A stretch of DNA of 32,091 bases from Cupriavidus neocaledonicus (lineage in GTDB: Bacteria > Pseudomonadota > Gammaproteobacteria > Burkholderiales > Burkholderiaceae), in contig NZ_AQUR01000061.1 of the NCBI RefSeq assembly GCF_000372525.1, positions 1 through 32,091 on the forward strand, written 5' to 3'. The notes under the pieces are model-generated. The model worked only from the letters and a program-made list of their open reading frames with translations, made no database searches and was not told the DNA's origin. The position numbers and the translations under genes were made by a program. This document shows positions 9,003-16,665 of this stretch, in pieces. Every line of letters begins with the position of its first letter. Position 1 is the first letter of the stretch.

Positions 9003-10469
9003 TTATCCGAAGAGACCATGGAGGTACCACCGCGATTCGTCGCCTTCGCGGCTGCCCATCCGCTCCTGGAAGATCCAGTAGCAGGTGTGGTCCTTACCTT
9101 GCGCCACGAAGTAATCGCGCGTGACCACTTGGCCGCCCCACCAGCCGGCTTCGATGCGCTCGGGTGGCGAAACGATATGCAGGGGCGAACCGTAGAACGG
9201 CCGGTGATCCCGCTCGATGAGCGGGACCGGCTTGCCCAACAGCCAGGTTGGTCGAGGCAGGGCTGCCGGCAGGGACACGCGTGCAGGCTTCTCGGTGGCC
9301 GGTCGCCATGCGTTGGCCACCTCGGGGCGGTAGTCTGCCTGCAAGCAGGGCTGGCGAACCCTGTCGGCGCCGAGGCGCGCGCTGAGCAGCTCGAGTAGCC
9401 GGGCGTGATCGGCATGCGTCCCGCCGGGTTCCGGGAAGAGGGACTCCGTGGGCGGTGCCATGGGCTCCGTGTCGATCGCGGACACGGCCACGGCGATCAT
9501 CGGGGCTTCGACGACAACGAGGGCGAGCCGCTCCTTGAGGATGCGGATCAGATGTTCCTCATGCCAGTTGGGCTCGGCGAGCGCAATCTCGATCGTCGTC
9601 GGCGGGATGGCCGCGCGGCCGCGCTCGTGGCGCAATGCCACATGGAACCGCTTGATGGCCAGGTGCCGGGCGGTCAACCAACCCACCATCTGCACCAACA
9701 GGCCGCGAACATACGCCAGCGTCTGTTCGGCATTCTCGATGCGATCCGGCAGATCCACCGTCGCATCGAATGCTGGGGGAGCTTCGACCCACTCGAAGAT
9801 TTCCGGGGCCTCCCCGTAGGCGCGATCCAGGGCATCCAGGAAGTCAGCGCCGCAGCGGCGCTGCAGACCGGCGCGAGGCAGGCGGCGCAGGTCCTCCAGC
9901 GTCAGGCAGCCCAGGCCTTCGAACCAGTCGGCAAACTTGCGCGCGGCGGGCAAGGCGTGAATCGGCAGGCCGGCCATCCTGCGTTGCAACGACGCCGTAG
10001 TCAAGGCGGTGCCACCGCCGGTGCGCGCCAGCAGCCACGCTCCCTGCGCCGTCGGGGCGCTGCCGACCATCGTGCTGAAGCCCATCGTCTGGACGGTCCC
10101 CATGATCCGTCGGCGGAGTTTGCGCGGGCCACCGAAGAGTCGTAGCGTGGTGCTGACGTCGATCAGGACCGCAGCTTCATCTGCAGCGGCGACATTCGGC
10201 GAAAACTGCAGCGTCGCCATGGTGACTCTCGCCAGTGCGTCCTCTTCCTTGCCGGCATCGCGATCAAACAGGATGGCGGCTGGCGCGATGGTTTGCACGC
10301 CGCCGCGGCGCATGCCCGGCTTGACGCCCGCAGCCAGGGCCAGGGGCGTAGCGAGATGGACCCGTTCCTTGTCGAGGACGGCAACGGCCAGTTCAGTGGT
10401 GGACCAGGTCGGCCGGAAGACTTCGAGAGGGAGCGACGGCAGGCGTAGGCAGATCCACAGGCGCAGCAT
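9003..10469 (-). CDS. imuB: ImuB, Y-family polymerase-like mutasome protein
   Basis: The 488-residue protein starts MLRLWICLRLPSLPLEVF at ATG 10469 and overlaps the end of imuA by 77 bp. The open frame extends further upstream, but that part is only the imuA sequence in another frame. It keeps the Y-family fold markers LIDVSTTLRLFGG and ADWFEGLGCLTLEDLRRLPR (helix-hairpin-helix thumb). The N-terminal metal-binding Asp position is replaced (WICLRL), as known for ImuB, which is held to be polymerase-dead and to act as the hub linking ImuA, DnaE2 and the beta clamp. The C-terminus ends YYWIFQ-like CYWIFQERMG and WYLHGLFG, the usual ImuB tail. The gene is intact. Confidence 0.95.
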   Translation of the reverse strand: MLRLWICLRLPSLPLEVFRPTWSTTELAVAVLDKERVHLATPLALAAGVKPGMRRGGVQTIAPAAILFDRDAGKEEDALARVTMATLQFSPNVAAADEAAVLIDVSTTLRLFGGPRKLRRRIMGTVQTMGFSTMVGSAPTAQGAWLLARTGGGTALTTASLQRRMAGLPIHALPAARKFADWFEGLGCLTLEDLRRLPRAGLQRRCGADFLDALDRAYGEAPEIFEWVEAPPAFDATVDLPDRIENAEQTLAYVRGLLVQMVGWLTARHLAIKRFHVALRHERGRAAIPPTTIEIALAEPNWHEEHLIRILKERLALVVVEAPMIAVAVSAIDTEPMAPPTESLFPEPGGTHADHARLLELLSARLGADRVRQPCLQADYRPEVANAWRPATEKPARVSLPAALPRPTWLLGKPVPLIERDHRPFYGSPLHIVSPPERIEAGWWGGQVVTRDYFVAQGKDHTCYWIFQERMGSREGDESRWYLHGLFG

Positions 10470-11100
10470 GGCGATACAACAAAATGGGGGACGGTTCCAG
10501 CGCGACGAGCAGAGGGGTCTCTTGCTGCGGCCCGCGGCGCTTGACGAAGTTGACGGTGACGCCGCCGACGGCAGGCTCGAGGGCCAGGCGCAACGGTGAC
10601 GGCGAGGCATCCCGCGCGCACGCAGCGGGGCGCACCACGAAGAAGAGCGTGTCCGAGGTTTGTGCGGCCAGGTGCAGGCGCCGTAGCGCGTCGTTGCGAA
10701 GGTGGGACTGCCAGAGAATCAAGGCGCCACAAGTCCCGGCCCGCAAGGTCTGCTCGGCCGCCCAAAGGACATCGGCAGTCCGTTGCGCATCAATCCACAG
10801 CAGCCGCTCCGGCGATATTCCCCAGCTCACCAATGAAAGGGCTTGTGGGGCGTGCGGCGGCGCCAGGAGCACGATCGGACGTCCAGATCGGGCCACGAGC
10901 GTGGGGCGCAGCAGCCGGAGTTCGCCGATGCCAGGTTGCTGCAGTAAGAGTTCCACCTGGCTGCCGATGGGCCATCCTCCGCCCGGCAACTCCTTGTCCA
11001 GCGCGGTATAGCCCGTCGAGGCGGTGCGCGCGTTGTCCCGGGCCAGTTGTGAGGCGACCCAAAGTGACGGATGGATGGTTTCAGGGGCGACGGTGAGCAT
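10393..11100 (-). CDS. imuA: ImuA, RecA-like mutasome protein
   Basis: The 235-residue protein (MLTVAPETIHPSLW...) has the ImuA layout: TGYTALDKELPGGGWPIG, then QVELLLQQPGIGELRLL in place of a full Walker A, RPIVLLAPPHAPQ and ALILWQSHLRNDALRRLHLA. It belongs to the SulA/RecA-like ImuA group that starts LexA-controlled imuA-imuB-dnaE2 operons. An in-frame TTG at 11106 is less likely than ATG 11100, since AGGA is spaced about eight bases from the ATG. Its end overlaps imuB by 77 bp, which implies translational coupling. The LexA-controlled promoter lies directly upstream. Confidence 0.93.
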   Translation of the reverse strand: MLTVAPETIHPSLWVASQLARDNARTASTGYTALDKELPGGGWPIGSQVELLLQQPGIGELRLLRPTLVARSGRPIVLLAPPHAPQALSLVSWGISPERLLWIDAQRTADVLWAAEQTLRAGTCGALILWQSHLRNDALRRLHLAAQTSDTLFFVVRPAACARDASPSPLRLALEPAVGGVTVNFVKRRGPQQETPLLVALEPSPILLYRHAAPVDLPTPAVAPSRSLPADLVHH

Positions 11101-11117
11101 TGGCAAGTCCTGTCACC

Positions 11118-11146
11118 AGAGTACTGTATATTTATACAGTTGTCAC
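11118..11146 (-). promoter_or_regulatory. sigma70-type promoter of imuA-imuB-dnaE2
   Basis: On the minus strand GTGACA (11146-11141) and TACTCT (11123-11118) are separated by exactly 17 bases. The spacer is occupied almost wholly by the LexA box, so LexA bound there would block RNA polymerase. The promoter ends 18 bases before the imuA ATG, leaving a very short leader. Confidence 0.65.
11124..11139. promoter_or_regulatory. LexA box (SOS operator)
   Basis: CTGTATATTTATACAG matches the proteobacterial LexA consensus CTG-N10-CAG with the preferred TATATATA-like AT core. It sits inside the imuA promoter spacer, 24 bases from the start codon. LexA cleavage after DNA damage should derepress the operon. 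Confidence 0.95.
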
Positions 11147-11256
11147 CTAGACGGAACGCCACGCCGCTCGGACCCGAAAAGCTGTATGAAGCCGGAATTA
11201 GTCGGAGTTAAAGGTGCGCTATATTTCACTCGACTACCGATTAGCCGGCGCGTAGA

Positions 11257-11285
11257 CCGTGGTCTGAATCCCGGATTCGCCACCA
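11257..11285 (+). other. tRNA 3'-end-like sequence (possible attachment-site remnant)
   Basis: CCGTGGTCTGAATCCCGG resembles a T-arm (GGTTCGAATCC type, with mismatches), and ATTCGCCACCA resembles the 3' acceptor strand, discriminator and CCA. A terminator-like hairpin follows nine bases later, as after real tRNA genes. No complementary 5' acceptor or anticodon arm is visible upstream. The sequence therefore looks like a tRNA 3' end left by an integration event, not a working tRNA. Confidence 0.35.
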
Positions 11286-11293
11286 TTTATTTG

Positions 11294-11328
11294 AAAAGCC
11301 GCGCTCCCAACAGGGTTCGCCGCTTTTT
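11294..11328 (+). terminator. Hairpin with T-run behind the tRNA-like end
   Basis: AAAAGC pairs with GCTTTT, an inner GCG with CGC, and CCC with GGG around an AACA loop. The second arm ends in CTTTTTGC. A-run, stem and T-run together make a bidirectional terminator shape. Confidence 0.5.
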
Positions 11329-11848
11329 GCTTTCGACTGCTGCCGAGGGTCTCACACAGAACCCGCCACCTTGCCGCTTGCAATGTGGCATACCGGCAGC
11401 GACGAAGAACTGGTCCGAGATGCTCGCCTTCAGTCACGGCCTACTCACGCCTATCCCCGGTCACTGGCGGTCTGTGCGTCTACTGTTTGGTCGCAAGGGG
11501 CTACTTATGCAAGCTTCCCGATCCGTGGTCATGGGCAGACCGCGGTCTTGACGAGATTTACCAAGACTGGCCTGGTGAACGAGAGCGCAAGGTTTTTCTG
11601 CATGGAGTGGATGTGCTGCGCAGCTTCCCGAAACCTGATTAGCCACGCGGATCCGGATACTGCATCGATGCGGTCTGGTCTACGCACATGGCAATGCAGG
11701 AAACGTCGTTCGAAGATGTCGTCCAACCGCGATCCTATTCGGTCACGATACCGACACCACGGCGTGCGTCGGCGGGGGACTGGCTGGCATCAAGTTCGGT
11801 CTGCCGGGAATCCGACGCGCTGGCTGCGTCAGCTTCGCGGGTCCGCAA
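11329..11848. other. Intergenic region without a supportable gene
   Basis: Several short frames are open on both strands, for example 11385-11642 plus, but none has a ribosome binding site together with protein-like composition or a family I recognise. The region separates the mutasome promoter and tRNA-like end from the cluster of very small genes that follows. Confidence 0.5.
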
Positions 11849-12046
11849 TCAGCGAATTCGCGCAACGGCTTGCAGGAATGAATGGCCGTGCGGCGTGACG
11901 CGAGGTAGCTGCCGCCCAGAAGCCAGAAGTTCCACGGTTACATAGTGACGTTCCAGCAGGGCGTGAAGGTCCGCACGGTCCAACTCGATTTGTTCAGGCG
12001 CATCGTTGACCACCTTCAGCGTTGCAAATTCATGCGGACTCAGCAT
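11849..12046 (-). CDS. Small conserved-looking protein, 65 aa
   Basis: The product MLSPHEFATLKVVNDAPEQI continues with LDRADLHALLERHYVTVELL and ends QAVARIR. Its helical first half and ERHYVTVE...RPRVT-like second half suggest a miniature winged helix. I recall similar small hypothetical proteins in Burkholderiales but cannot name a family. ATG 12046 has GGGAG six bases upstream, better than the longer in-frame start at 12076. Confidence 0.7.
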   Translation of the reverse strand: MLSPHEFATLKVVNDAPEQIELDRADLHALLERHYVTVELLASGRQLPRVTPHGHSFLQAVARIR

Positions 12047-12275
12047 TCGTGTCTCCCTGATAGTTTTGTGCCTCACTGCCTCTCACGTCGATGGTGGTCT
12101 GCTGCGAAAATTTAGAGGAAGGATTCTAACGCCGGAAGTTGACTTTCTGACGTAAATCTTACTCAGTGAATTCCCCTAACCCGAAATGCGTATGCTGCTC
12201 AGGTCGGATGAAAGGTATTCTTCTCAACAAGCGCCCAAGAGCGTGCAAGCACCGCCAAGACGGTGAAGGGGAGAT

Positions 12276-12470
12276 ATGTACGTCAGCTATCGAGTGGTCC
12301 CACGGGTGGAGGTGGTGACAAGCGGAATCTTCCCGCCCGGCGTACTGATCATCGCCTATGACGATGACGTGCCGATGAACGAACTGGTCTGGGACGGCGT
12401 CAATCCGGTTGCCGCCTACGATGACGCGATTGGTTGTGGCAGAAATACTGGCGCTGCGGGTTCGATCTAA
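12276..12470 (+). CDS. Small hypothetical protein, 64 aa
   Basis: The product begins MYVSYRVVPRVEVVTSGIF and contains VLIIAYDDDVPMNELVWDG. The beta-strand pattern and acidic stretch look protein-like. AAGGGGAG stands just before the ATG. The last 13 residues (from about GCGRNTG) are of lower quality and may follow a frameshift. No family is recognised. Confidence 0.45.
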   Translation: MYVSYRVVPRVEVVTSGIFPPGVLIIAYDDDVPMNELVWDGVNPVAAYDDAIGCGRNTGAAGSI

Positions 12471-12650
12471 GGTTGAGAAATCGACCCAACAAACCGACAT
12501 CCGACTACCAGCTATCCAGGCGATACTGCAACGGATCGCCTCGACAGGTCATTGGGAACCTGAACAGGTTCTCCCTCTCGGCCCAACCATCGCCAAGCAT
12601 GTGTGCCGGACCTCTCGGCGTCGTCGCATCTGACAATAGGAACCGGTGCT

Positions 12651-12878
12651 ATGCAAGCAAATGTTGTTCGTGGAAAAGCATTTACCCTTCACTGGAACAA
12701 CGGATGGGGTGAGCACTACAAAGGGGCCGTCACGCTGGTACTGCGGACCGCTCCAAACAAGGAAAGGATTGAGACGTATCAGTGCGATCAGACACGTTCT
12801 GAACGCGCCTTGGCGCAGGCAGACGCCGACCAATTATTCACACTGAAGACGAACGAAGTTGTGACGGCACGACCCTAA
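12651..12878 (+). CDS. Small hypothetical protein, 75 aa
   Basis: From ATG 12651 the product reads MQANVVRGKAFTLHWNNGWG and continues with AVTLVLRTAPNKERIETYQC. It has alternating hydrophobic strands and a helical end (SERALAQADADQLF). AGGAA lies about nine bases upstream. An in-frame GTG at 12603 would add 16 residues of poorer composition. No family is recognised and no neighbour gives a function. Confidence 0.5.
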   Translation: MQANVVRGKAFTLHWNNGWGEHYKGAVTLVLRTAPNKERIETYQCDQTRSERALAQADADQLFTLKTNEVVTARP

Positions 12879-12947
12879 CGGCGCAGGCTGCCAACTTGCG
12901 CCCCGACTATGGCTGTTGTCCGGGCAATTCACTGACCGGCCCACTGG

Positions 12948-13079
12948 TCAAAGCGACCACGCGACATACAGCAGGCCGAATGCCAGAATGCAGGCCCCTA
13001 GAATCAGGTAATACCGGCTGCCATGATGGGTGTCACCGGCACGATAGGCGTGGTGGGAGTGCTGGATGTGAGGCTTCAT
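12948..13079 (-). CDS. 43-residue single-pass membrane protein
   Basis: The frame ATG 13079 to TGA 12948 encodes a histidine-rich N-terminus (MKPHIQHSHHAYRAGDTHHG) followed by one hydrophobic span, YYLILGACILAFGLLYVAW. AGGAG sits four bases before the ATG. Six histidines lie before the membrane segment, which could bind metal, though this is a guess. It is too short for most gene finders. It lies close to another tiny membrane protein on the same strand (13310-13465), with about 230 bp between them. Confidence 0.65.
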   Translation of the reverse strand: MKPHIQHSHHAYRAGDTHHGSRYYLILGACILAFGLLYVAWSL

Positions 13080-13258
13080 GGTGCTCCTGATGGGGAACTG
13101 GTACTAGTTAGACCTTAGACAGGCCCCGTTTCTCATGCAGATTCTGTGCCTGCGGGCTAATTCGCGCTTCTTTTCACCGCAGTCCACGTAACTCCGGTTC
13201 TGAGACGGCCCAGCCGCGACGGAATTAGCTGTCAAATCATTGATTTCTTGGGGATCGC

Positions 13259-13275
13259 AGTCCGGCGAATTCCGG
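13259..13275 (-). repeat. Copy of the 17-bp CCGGAATTnGCCGGACT repeat
   Basis: AGTCCGGCGAATTCCGG at this position is the reverse complement of CCGGAATTCGCCGGACT. It matches the iterated repeats at 26821-26878 except for the variable ninth base. Confidence 0.6.
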
Positions 13276-13309
13276 TGCCTCACAAAACTGCACAGGTCAC
13301 AGCATCCGC

Positions 13310-13465
13310 TCAGTGCAGATGTCCGCCAAACAGTCCGAGCAGTCCGATGACGATTAGGTAGATGGCGACGATGTAGTTGAGCAGTCGCGGCATGACAAGA
13401 ATCAGGATGCCGGCAATCAGCGAGATGAGAGGCCCAGCGCTGGTGACAATGGTGATGTCTTTCAT
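13310..13465 (-). CDS. DUF3096 family small membrane protein
   Basis: The 51-residue product (MKDITIVTSAGPLISLIAGI, then LILVMPRLLNYIVAIYLIVI and GLLGLFGGHLH) matches DUF3096: a first hydrophobic helix, the MPRLLNYIVAIYLI core, and a second helix with GLLGL. It should sit in the inner membrane with two helices. Function is unknown. GAGG is placed five to six bases before ATG 13465. The gene is intact and typical in length. Confidence 0.85.
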   Translation of the reverse strand: MKDITIVTSAGPLISLIAGILILVMPRLLNYIVAIYLIVIGLLGLFGGHLH

Positions 13466-13879
13466 GATGCCCTCGCTATATGCTGCGATGGCACCAGTTT
13501 CGCGCTATGCAGCACGGCGGGATAGCCGAGGCTGTCCTACACGCTCGGCGACACCTTTGTCGCCATGCGGGGTCAGGGTAGTGATCTAGCCGCCCAGCCA
13601 GGGGTGCCAGAGGAAAAACGGAAGTTCTGCCAGAATTTGACGACCCTGGCAGCCAAACTCGGCGACGGCCTGGTGCTCGACCGGCTCTGAACGACCGCAG
13701 ATTCAACCGGCCATTGCCTCAGTCGCCGCTACTATTTCTGCTTCCCGATCAAGGGTGATCTCGACCGAGTGTTGGCCACTATCGTCAGAGCGCAAGCTCC
13801 GGCTTTCGAAGACTCTCTTCACACCTCGCACCTTGGGTTAAATTGGTGTCGAAACCAAAAACATCGGGAGGCATGAGTT
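13466..13879. other. Intergenic region, nothing supportable
   Basis: Frames here are short and interrupted. A plus-strand stretch around 13725-13780 (YYFCFPIKGDLDRVL in one frame) faintly recalls the YYYFPSKDDL motif of TetR regulators, but no start, HTH or continuous frame supports a gene. Confidence 0.45.
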
Positions 13880-13972
13880 ATGGGGGTCATTCGGGAGAGG
13901 ATCGACTGGCGCGTCACCTTGGCGGACGCGGCATCGACGCAATCGGCTGGGATGCGACGGGAGATTAGATGA
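13880..13972 (+). CDS. Possible 30-residue leader ORF coupled to the PIN-like gene
   Basis: ATG 13880 is preceded at eight bases by GGGAGG, one of the better ribosome binding sites in the area. The frame encodes MGVIRERIDWRVTLADAAST and ends REIR with a TGA that overlaps the ATG of the next gene (ATGA). The downstream gene has no ribosome binding site of its own as good as this, so the short frame may serve translational coupling. Sequence conservation is unknown. Confidence 0.35.
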   Translation: MGVIRERIDWRVTLADAASTQSAGMRREIR

Positions 13973-14778
13973 TGAGCGCCGACGCCGTCGTGCTGGTCGA
14001 CTTCGAGAGCGTCCAGGACATCGACTTCTCCCAGTTGTGTGGCTCGCGTCTGGTGGTGTTCGCTGGCGAGATCCAGAAGAAGGTCCCCATCGAAGTGGCG
14101 ATGGGGCTGCAGGCGCTAGGCGAGCGCGCCCGGTGGGTTCGCTCAAGCGGAATCGGGCCCAACGCGCTCGACTTCCACATTGCCTTCGAGATCGGCCGCA
14201 TGGTGGAGAAGGGCGAGAAAGGGCCCGTGTTCGTGCTTTCCCACGACCGGGGTTTCGATTCTCTGCTCACCTGGCTCGGCACGAAGCTTGGGATTCCTGC
14301 GCGGCGCGTGACCGCGCTCGCCGAGGCGTTTCGGGCCAGCCCGGCGGACACGGGGGCCGCCGAGGGTCAAGCCTCTGGTCCGGCTCAGCCGAGCCCCACG
14401 CCCGCACAGCCCGCGCGCGCGACGCCGGCTCCGGCGGCTTTCCCAAAGCCGAGCGCGAACGCCAAGCCTGCGGCCCACACGCCTCCGAAGGCGGCCAAGG
14501 CGGCCTCCGTGAAAACGCCCGCCAAAAAGGCCGCGCAGCCCCAGTCAGGCAACGACAAGAAGGGCAGTGCCAAGCCGAACGCCGAGCTCACGCGCCAGAT
14601 CCTGGCCCGCTCGCAGAAGGTTGCCCGGCCGCGCCGACGAGTGACCTTGGCGAAGCACATCCACGCCATGTTTAAGGTGCACGCCATCGCCGAGCGCGAG
14701 GTTGAGTCCATCATCGCCAAGCTCATCGCCAACCGCTCCATCAGCGACGTCGAAGGGGCGATCACCTACCATTTCTGA
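13969..14778 (+). CDS. PIN-like/NYN-type nuclease domain protein with basic C-terminal winged helix
   Basis: The 269-residue protein starts MMSADAVVLVDFESVQDIDF. Acidic residues typical of PIN-like nucleases are visible: D11 and E13, D68 in ALDFHIAFEIGR, and D93/D97 in SHDRGFDSLL. Residues about 120-200 form a low-complexity Ala/Pro/Lys-rich linker (KAAKAASVKTPAKKAAQ), like histone H1 tails. Residues about 205-269 form a helical DNA/RNA-binding-type domain ending VESIIAKLIANRSISDVEGA ITYHF. By family it should be a metal-dependent RNase or regulatory RNA-binding protein. A possible leader ORF overlaps its start. The linker makes it probably able to bind nucleic acids non-specifically (inference). 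Confidence 0.8.
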   Translation: MMSADAVVLVDFESVQDIDFSQLCGSRLVVFAGEIQKKVPIEVAMGLQALGERARWVRSSGIGPNALDFHIAFEIGRMVEKGEKGPVFVLSHDRGFDSLLTWLGTKLGIPARRVTALAEAFRASPADTGAAEGQASGPAQPSPTPAQPARATPAPAAFPKPSANAKPAAHTPPKAAKAASVKTPAKKAAQPQSGNDKKGSAKPNAELTRQILARSQKVARPRRRVTLAKHIHAMFKVHAIAEREVESIIAKLIANRSISDVEGAITYHF

Positions 14779-14889
14779 CTCGTCGGTTGGCGGGGGAGCG
14801 CGATAGGGCCGCCGCAATATTGGCGGCCTCGGCGTGCGGGCTAAGCCGCGGCCAGGGGCTATTGCCATGGCTGCACCATCCAGATCCCA
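14779..14889. other. Intergenic region behind the PIN-like gene
   Basis: GGGCCGCCGCAATATTGGCG carries the GCCGCCAATATTGGCGGC-like palindrome near 14808-14827 (CCGCC-AATATT-GGCGG on both arms). It may act as a terminator hairpin, although no T-run follows. Confidence 0.4.
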
Positions 14890-15126
14890 ATGGCGACCGC
14901 GCAGCGTCGAGGCCGCCCGAATGCGGCCAATGCCGGTAGGCATCCGAGAGAGGAGCTGCCCCTGTGCAAGCAAGGGGCTCTGGCCTTTCGAACCGGTCCC
15001 TACGGTGAGTTCCGTTCGTCCTTTCCCGCTTGCAGCTACAAGCCCAAGAAGCCGGGAACCTCGCCCTGTCCGCGGATTCGTAGAGACCAGACGGCACCGG
15101 AAGTCCTGGCTCTCATGCGCCAATAG
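14890..15126 (+). pseudogene. Remnant of a topoisomerase-type C4 zinc-finger domain
   Basis: Within this frame LCKQGALAFRTGPYGEFRSS followed by FPACSYKPKKPG closely resembles the C-terminal zinc ribbons of DNA topoisomerase I and of NERD-type nucleases (CPxCG..L..R.GRYGEF..CS.FP.C.Y). Only some of the four cysteines remain, and the preceding sequence is not domain-like. I take it as the broken 3' end of a larger gene. It lies between two intact genes and has no visible promoter. Confidence 0.5.
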
Positions 15127-15198
15127 CGAGCGGACGATTTCGGTCGGGTAAAATTCTAGTCTGCGCCGCAGGCAAAGCGCACCCCTTTCATCGTCAGC

Positions 15199-16665
15199 AT
15201 GAACCTACCATCCGCACAAGAGAGGCCTGCGAGCCTCGTTCGCGAACTCTGTAAGCTGCCAACGGAGACCGAGTGGCTTGAGTTCAAGCGCAATCGAGTG
15301 GACCACGAGCAAATCGGTGAGTACATCTCGGCATTGTCGAATTCTGCGGCTCTGGCCAACCGTGCCCACGGGTATTTGATATGGGGAGTCGACGATGCCA
15401 GTCATGAACTCGTCGGCACGATGTTCGACCCCAAGGCCGCGAAGGTGGGCAACGAAGAGCTGGAGAACTGGCTATTGCGCCTGCTCAGCCCGAAAATTCT
15501 ATTCTCTTTCGAGTCCGTGGAAGTTGATGGTCAACGCGTTGTCGTACTCGAAGTTGGTCGCGCTTACCGGCATCCGGTTCAGTTCATGCACAATGAATTT
15601 GTCAGGATCGGGTCGCTGAAGAAGAAGCTGAAGGAATTTCCGGAAAAAGAGCGCGAGCTCTGGCGCATCTTTGACGAGACACCATTCGAGGCAATGGTCG
15701 CTCGCCGCGACGCTTCGGACGAGGAGGTTGTGTCTCTCCTCGACTATCCGGCGTACTTCGATCTGGCAGGAATTCCATTGCCGGAAAACCGCTCCCAGGT
15801 CTTGGAGCGCTTGGCCGCGGAAAGCCTGATCCGGCGCAACGATAGCGGATCTTGGGACATCACCAACCTTGGCGCTATTTTGTTCGCCAAGCGCCTGGAA
15901 GACTTCAGTGGACTGCGGCGCAAAGCAGTGCGGGTAATCGCCTACGAAGGCAGAGATCGCGTCAGCACCCTTCGCGAGCAGGTTGGTGCGAAGGGGTACG
16001 CGGCTGGCTTTGAGGGATTGATCGGTTACATCAATGCTTTGCTGCCGTCCAACGAGATCATCGGCAAGGCTATCCGAAAGGATGTTCCCATGTATCCGGA
16101 ATTGGCAGTGCGGGAGCTTGCGGCCAACGCGCTCATCCATCAGGATTTTGGCTTGGGAGGAGCAGGGCCGATGATAGAGATCTTTAAGGACCGGATGGAG
16201 GTGACAAATCCTGGTAGTCCACTCATCAATGTCGAGAGATTCCTGGATACGCCCCCGCGTTCGCGGAACGAAGGGCTTGCTTCCCTCATGCGGCGCTTCG
16301 GCATCTGCGAGGAACGGGGAAGCGGCGTGGATAAGGTAGTGTCGGTCACGGAGGCTTACCAGCTGCCCGCTCCGGAGTTCTCGACAGTTTCCGACCATAC
16401 GCGGGCAACCTTATTCGCGCACAAAGAACTTACGAAAATGGACAAATCCGACCGAGTGCGTGCTTGCTACCTGCATGCATGCCTTCGGTACGTCCAGCGC
16501 GACTATATGACCAATGCGAGTTTGCGAGATCGGTTCGGCATTCCGGTCCAGAACAGTGCGACGGCGTCGCGACTGATCAAGGAGGCCGTGGAGGGTGGCA
16601 TGCTTCGGCCGTACGATGAGACTGCAGGCCGCAAGTTCATGAAGTATGTGCCGTACTGGGCATAG
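15199..16665 (+). CDS. AlbA_2 (Schlafen-like) and HATPase_c_4 domain protein
   Basis: The 488-residue protein has an N-terminal AlbA_2/Schlafen domain (TETEWLEFKRNRVDHEQIGE at about 22-41, then AHGYLIWGVDD at 56-66, VVVLEVGRAYRHPVQ and VRIGSLKKKL). The central region (about 165-290) contains winged-helix segments, and a HATPase_c_4 domain follows with its N-box in ELAVRELAANALIHQDF (301-317), NPG (337-339) and EERGSGVDKV (371-380). The C-terminal about 70 residues form another helix-turn-helix. These proteins are often misannotated as RecG-like helicases. Roles proposed for the family range from transcription control to phage defence; none can be assigned here. The frame is intact and typical in length. 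Confidence 0.85.
   Translation: MNLPSAQERPASLVRELCKLPTETEWLEFKRNRVDHEQIGEYISALSNSAALANRAHGYLIWGVDDASHELVGTMFDPKAAKVGNEELENWLLRLLSPKILFSFESVEVDGQRVVVLEVGRAYRHPVQFMHNEFVRIGSLKKKLKEFPEKERELWRIFDETPFEAMVARRDASDEEVVSLLDYPAYFDLAGIPLPENRSQVLERLAAESLIRRNDSGSWDITNLGAILFAKRLEDFSGLRRKAVRVIAYEGRDRVSTLREQVGAKGYAAGFEGLIGYINALLPSNEIIGKAIRKDVPMYPELAVRELAANALIHQDFGLGGAGPMIEIFKDRMEVTNPGSPLINVERFLDTPPRSRNEGLASLMRRFGICEERGSGVDKVVSVTEAYQLPAPEFSTVSDHTRATLFAHKELTKMDKSDRVRACYLHACLRYVQRDYMTNASLRDRFGIPVQNSATASRLIKEAVEGGMLRPYDETAGRKFMKYVPYWA

Noticed and set aside
7090..9081. A 663-codon open frame on the plus strand opposite dnaE2
   Set aside because: Same reason: it is the antisense shadow of dnaE2 and lacks any recognisable domain or ribosome binding site.
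10470..10610. N-terminal extension of imuB by 47 residues
   Set aside because: The added residues are the imuA sequence read in another frame (Ser/Arg-rich), while ATG 10469 gives the expected MLRLWICLRLP start.
11190..11285. A complete tRNA gene
   Set aside because: No 5' acceptor strand, D-arm or anticodon arm pairs with the 3' end, and the T-arm has mismatches.
13725..13790. TetR-like motif on the plus strand
   Set aside because: Only a few residues resemble the motif; no helix-turn-helix, start codon or sustained frame is present.
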